The translations under genes were made by a program, and so were the position numbers. A stretch of 64,000 nucleotides of DNA from Cryobacterium sp. Y50 (lineage in GTDB: Bacteria > Actinomycetota > Actinomycetes > Actinomycetales > Microbacteriaceae), in contig NZ_PJJM01000090.1 in the NCBI RefSeq assembly GCF_002929805.1, positions 27,559-91,558 of the forward strand, read 5' to 3'. Below the pieces are notes generated by a model that did no database searches, had not been told where the DNA came from, and was given only the letters and a program-made list of their open reading frames with translations. Of this stretch, positions 63,113 through 64,000 are shown one piece after another. Positions within the stretch are counted from its first letter, which is position 1; each line of letters opens with the position of its first letter.

Positions 63113-63622
63113 CTAGGGAACCGTCGGGTCTATTGCGCTTGGCTCGACGTTCGGCTGTACGGGTAGCACCGGAACCATCCATTTCTGGGCGAGAAGGAAC
63201 GGAAGCCCTCCGTAACCGCAGGCGGCAAACGTGAAAAGCACCCAGGCGCCCATCTCGGGTTCTGCAGTACCGGCGGCAATTGTGATACCGGCCGTGGTCA
63301 GCCAGAGGCACGACGACAGCCCGGCAGCGAAGCCGAGTCCGAGATACACCGATCGGCGATTGGGAGCGCCACGCTCGCGCAACCAATAGGTGGCGAAAAG
63401 TGCAGCGCCCAGACTCACCACGACTGCGATCGCCCCCATCGCCACGGTCGGCATCGTCGAGCTCACCGCGCCGTCGCGGCCCCATTGCCGCGGCAGCACA
63501 GCGGGCAGGCGTTCAATCCACAGCAGCCAGGTGACGACAACGGCCGCGATGGGCAGCCACAGTGTTGCCGCCGCCGCAACATCGCGCGGGCGTGTCGGCG
63601 CCGAACTACTTACCAGTGTCAT
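63113..63622 (-). CDS. Small integral membrane protein (DUF1648-like)
   Basis: This 169-residue protein has about four hydrophobic helices: LWLPIAAVVVTWLLWI, VAMGAIAVVVSLGAALFATYWL, YLGLGFAAGLSSCLWLTTAG and MGAWVLFTFAACGYGGLPFLLA. The segment LPAVLPRQWGRDGAVSS after the first helix resembles the DUF1648 motif, in which a LP.H.....G pattern follows the first helix. The ending is a Pro-rich tail. It is convergent with the DUF2079 gene. Function is unknown and the family assignment is tentative. Confidence 0.7.
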   Translation of the reverse strand: MTLVSSSAPTRPRDVAAAATLWLPIAAVVVTWLLWIERLPAVLPRQWGRDGAVSSTMPTVAMGAIAVVVSLGAALFATYWLRERGAPNRRSVYLGLGFAAGLSSCLWLTTAGITIAAGTAEPEMGAWVLFTFAACGYGGLPFLLAQKWMVPVLPVQPNVEPSAIDPTVP

Positions 63623-63923
63623 GTGCTCCCCCGATCACGTGCTGAACGACACGGCCGCCTTCGCACACACTCCATCCAATCACGGACGAACCGGTTGTTC
63701 CGGCCCGCCCGATTCCCAGCTAGAGCTCGTGAAAGCGCATGAATGGTTACTCCGCCGTGCTGACGCAGCAATTCACCCGCTCACGCGGCCAGTTGCAGCC
63801 CCAGGAATCCTCCCGGCTCGAGTGCCGCAACCTGATCGGCAACCGCACTCCCCGATCAGAAATGGTTCTGAATATATATCCATGTTTACATGAGTTTTTC
63901 TCGATTCTATGTGCGTTCTGCGC
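63623..63923. other. Intergenic stretch with AT-rich end, no gene recognised
   Basis: The region separates two divergent genes. Open frames are short and show no domain. Bases from about 63865 to 63900 are clearly more AT-rich than the rest of the window, which fits an upstream promoter element for the last gene. Confidence 0.55.
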
Positions 63924-63945
63924 TATAATTGTGGGTGAAGGAGGC
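63924..63945 (+). promoter_or_regulatory. -10 box TATAAT and strong ribosome binding site for the last gene
   Basis: A perfect TATAAT lies at 63924-63929 and GAAGGAGG at 63938-63945. The leader would be about 20 bases. No good -35 box is visible, so an extended or activator-dependent promoter is possible. Confidence 0.65.
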
Positions 63946-63954
63946 GCCGTCGCC

Positions 63955-64000
63955 ATGACCCTCACCGCCCCGCCCGCAGCAGCCGGTTCAATCCCGGAGC
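63955..64000 (+). CDS. Start of an unknown gene cut by the right edge
   Basis: An ATG ten bases after GAAGGAGG opens a frame reading MTLTAPPAAAGSIPE to the end of the window. Fifteen codons are too few to name a family. The promoter and ribosome binding site make it a real gene start. Confidence 0.6.
   Translation, partial: MTLTAPPAAAGSIPE

Overview
The window looks like a chromosome segment of a high-GC actinobacterium of the Microbacteriaceae type. The evidence is gene order: ruvC, yebC, pdxT, pdxS, an Ap4A-phosphorylase-like HIT gene and thrS at the left end, and DUF3000, RNase D, dxs, aconitase, DUF3159, DUF3710, dut, DUF3093, DUF4193 and sepH in the middle. Family assignments come from reading motifs, not from database searches. 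The genus cannot be fixed from the sequence.

Layout. 1-6121 is a minus-strand housekeeping block (Holliday junction resolution, YebC regulator, pyridoxal phosphate synthase, HIT hydrolase, threonyl-tRNA synthetase). 6302-7663 holds a secreted Ig-like protein and a DUF1918 gene. 7839-16049 is an integrated element of about 8.2 kb in a tRNA-Val(GAC) gene. It has an integrase, a repressor, an excisionase-like gene, a P-loop ATPase, small terminase, a large terminase divided into separate ATPase and nuclease genes, a probable scaffold, an HK97-type capsid protein and a lipoprotein. It has no portal, tail or lysis gene, so it looks like a capsid-forming phage satellite or a very reduced prophage. 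16005-16690 is a tRNA cluster (Val, Cys, Gly, Val). 16772-31622 carries ordinary chromosomal genes: an M50B protein, MarP-like protease, ammonium channel, ZapE ATPase, sulfurtransferase with SufE, RNase D and the fadA-fadB beta-oxidation pair.

31721-39672 interrupts the conserved order between fadB and dxs. It is bounded by two defective ISAzo13-type insertion sequences. Its main cargo is one intact 1668-residue membrane-anchored multicopper oxidase with three two-cupredoxin repeats, whose four copper motifs appear in the reverse of the usual linear order. Remnants of an HrpA-type helicase and a VOC-family gene follow it.

39670-50322 resumes the conserved block (dxs, acnA, DUF3159, DUF3710, dut, DUF3093, DUF4193, sepH), then a tctC remnant and a FUSC transporter. 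50527-53904 has a polar amino acid ABC system with fused binding protein and permease, and a nitronate monooxygenase. 54101-57114 is a mixed region with a degraded surface protein, DUF4287, a small membrane protein, YceI and an MpaB-family protein. 57122-61351 is an Lrp/AsnC regulator followed by a three-gene branched-chain 2-oxoacid dehydrogenase operon without an E3 gene. The window ends with a DUF2079 membrane protein, another small membrane protein and the first codons of a gene behind a clear -10 box and Shine-Dalgarno sequence.

The two most interesting objects are the 8.2-kb capsid-coding satellite-like element and the giant multicopper oxidase island.
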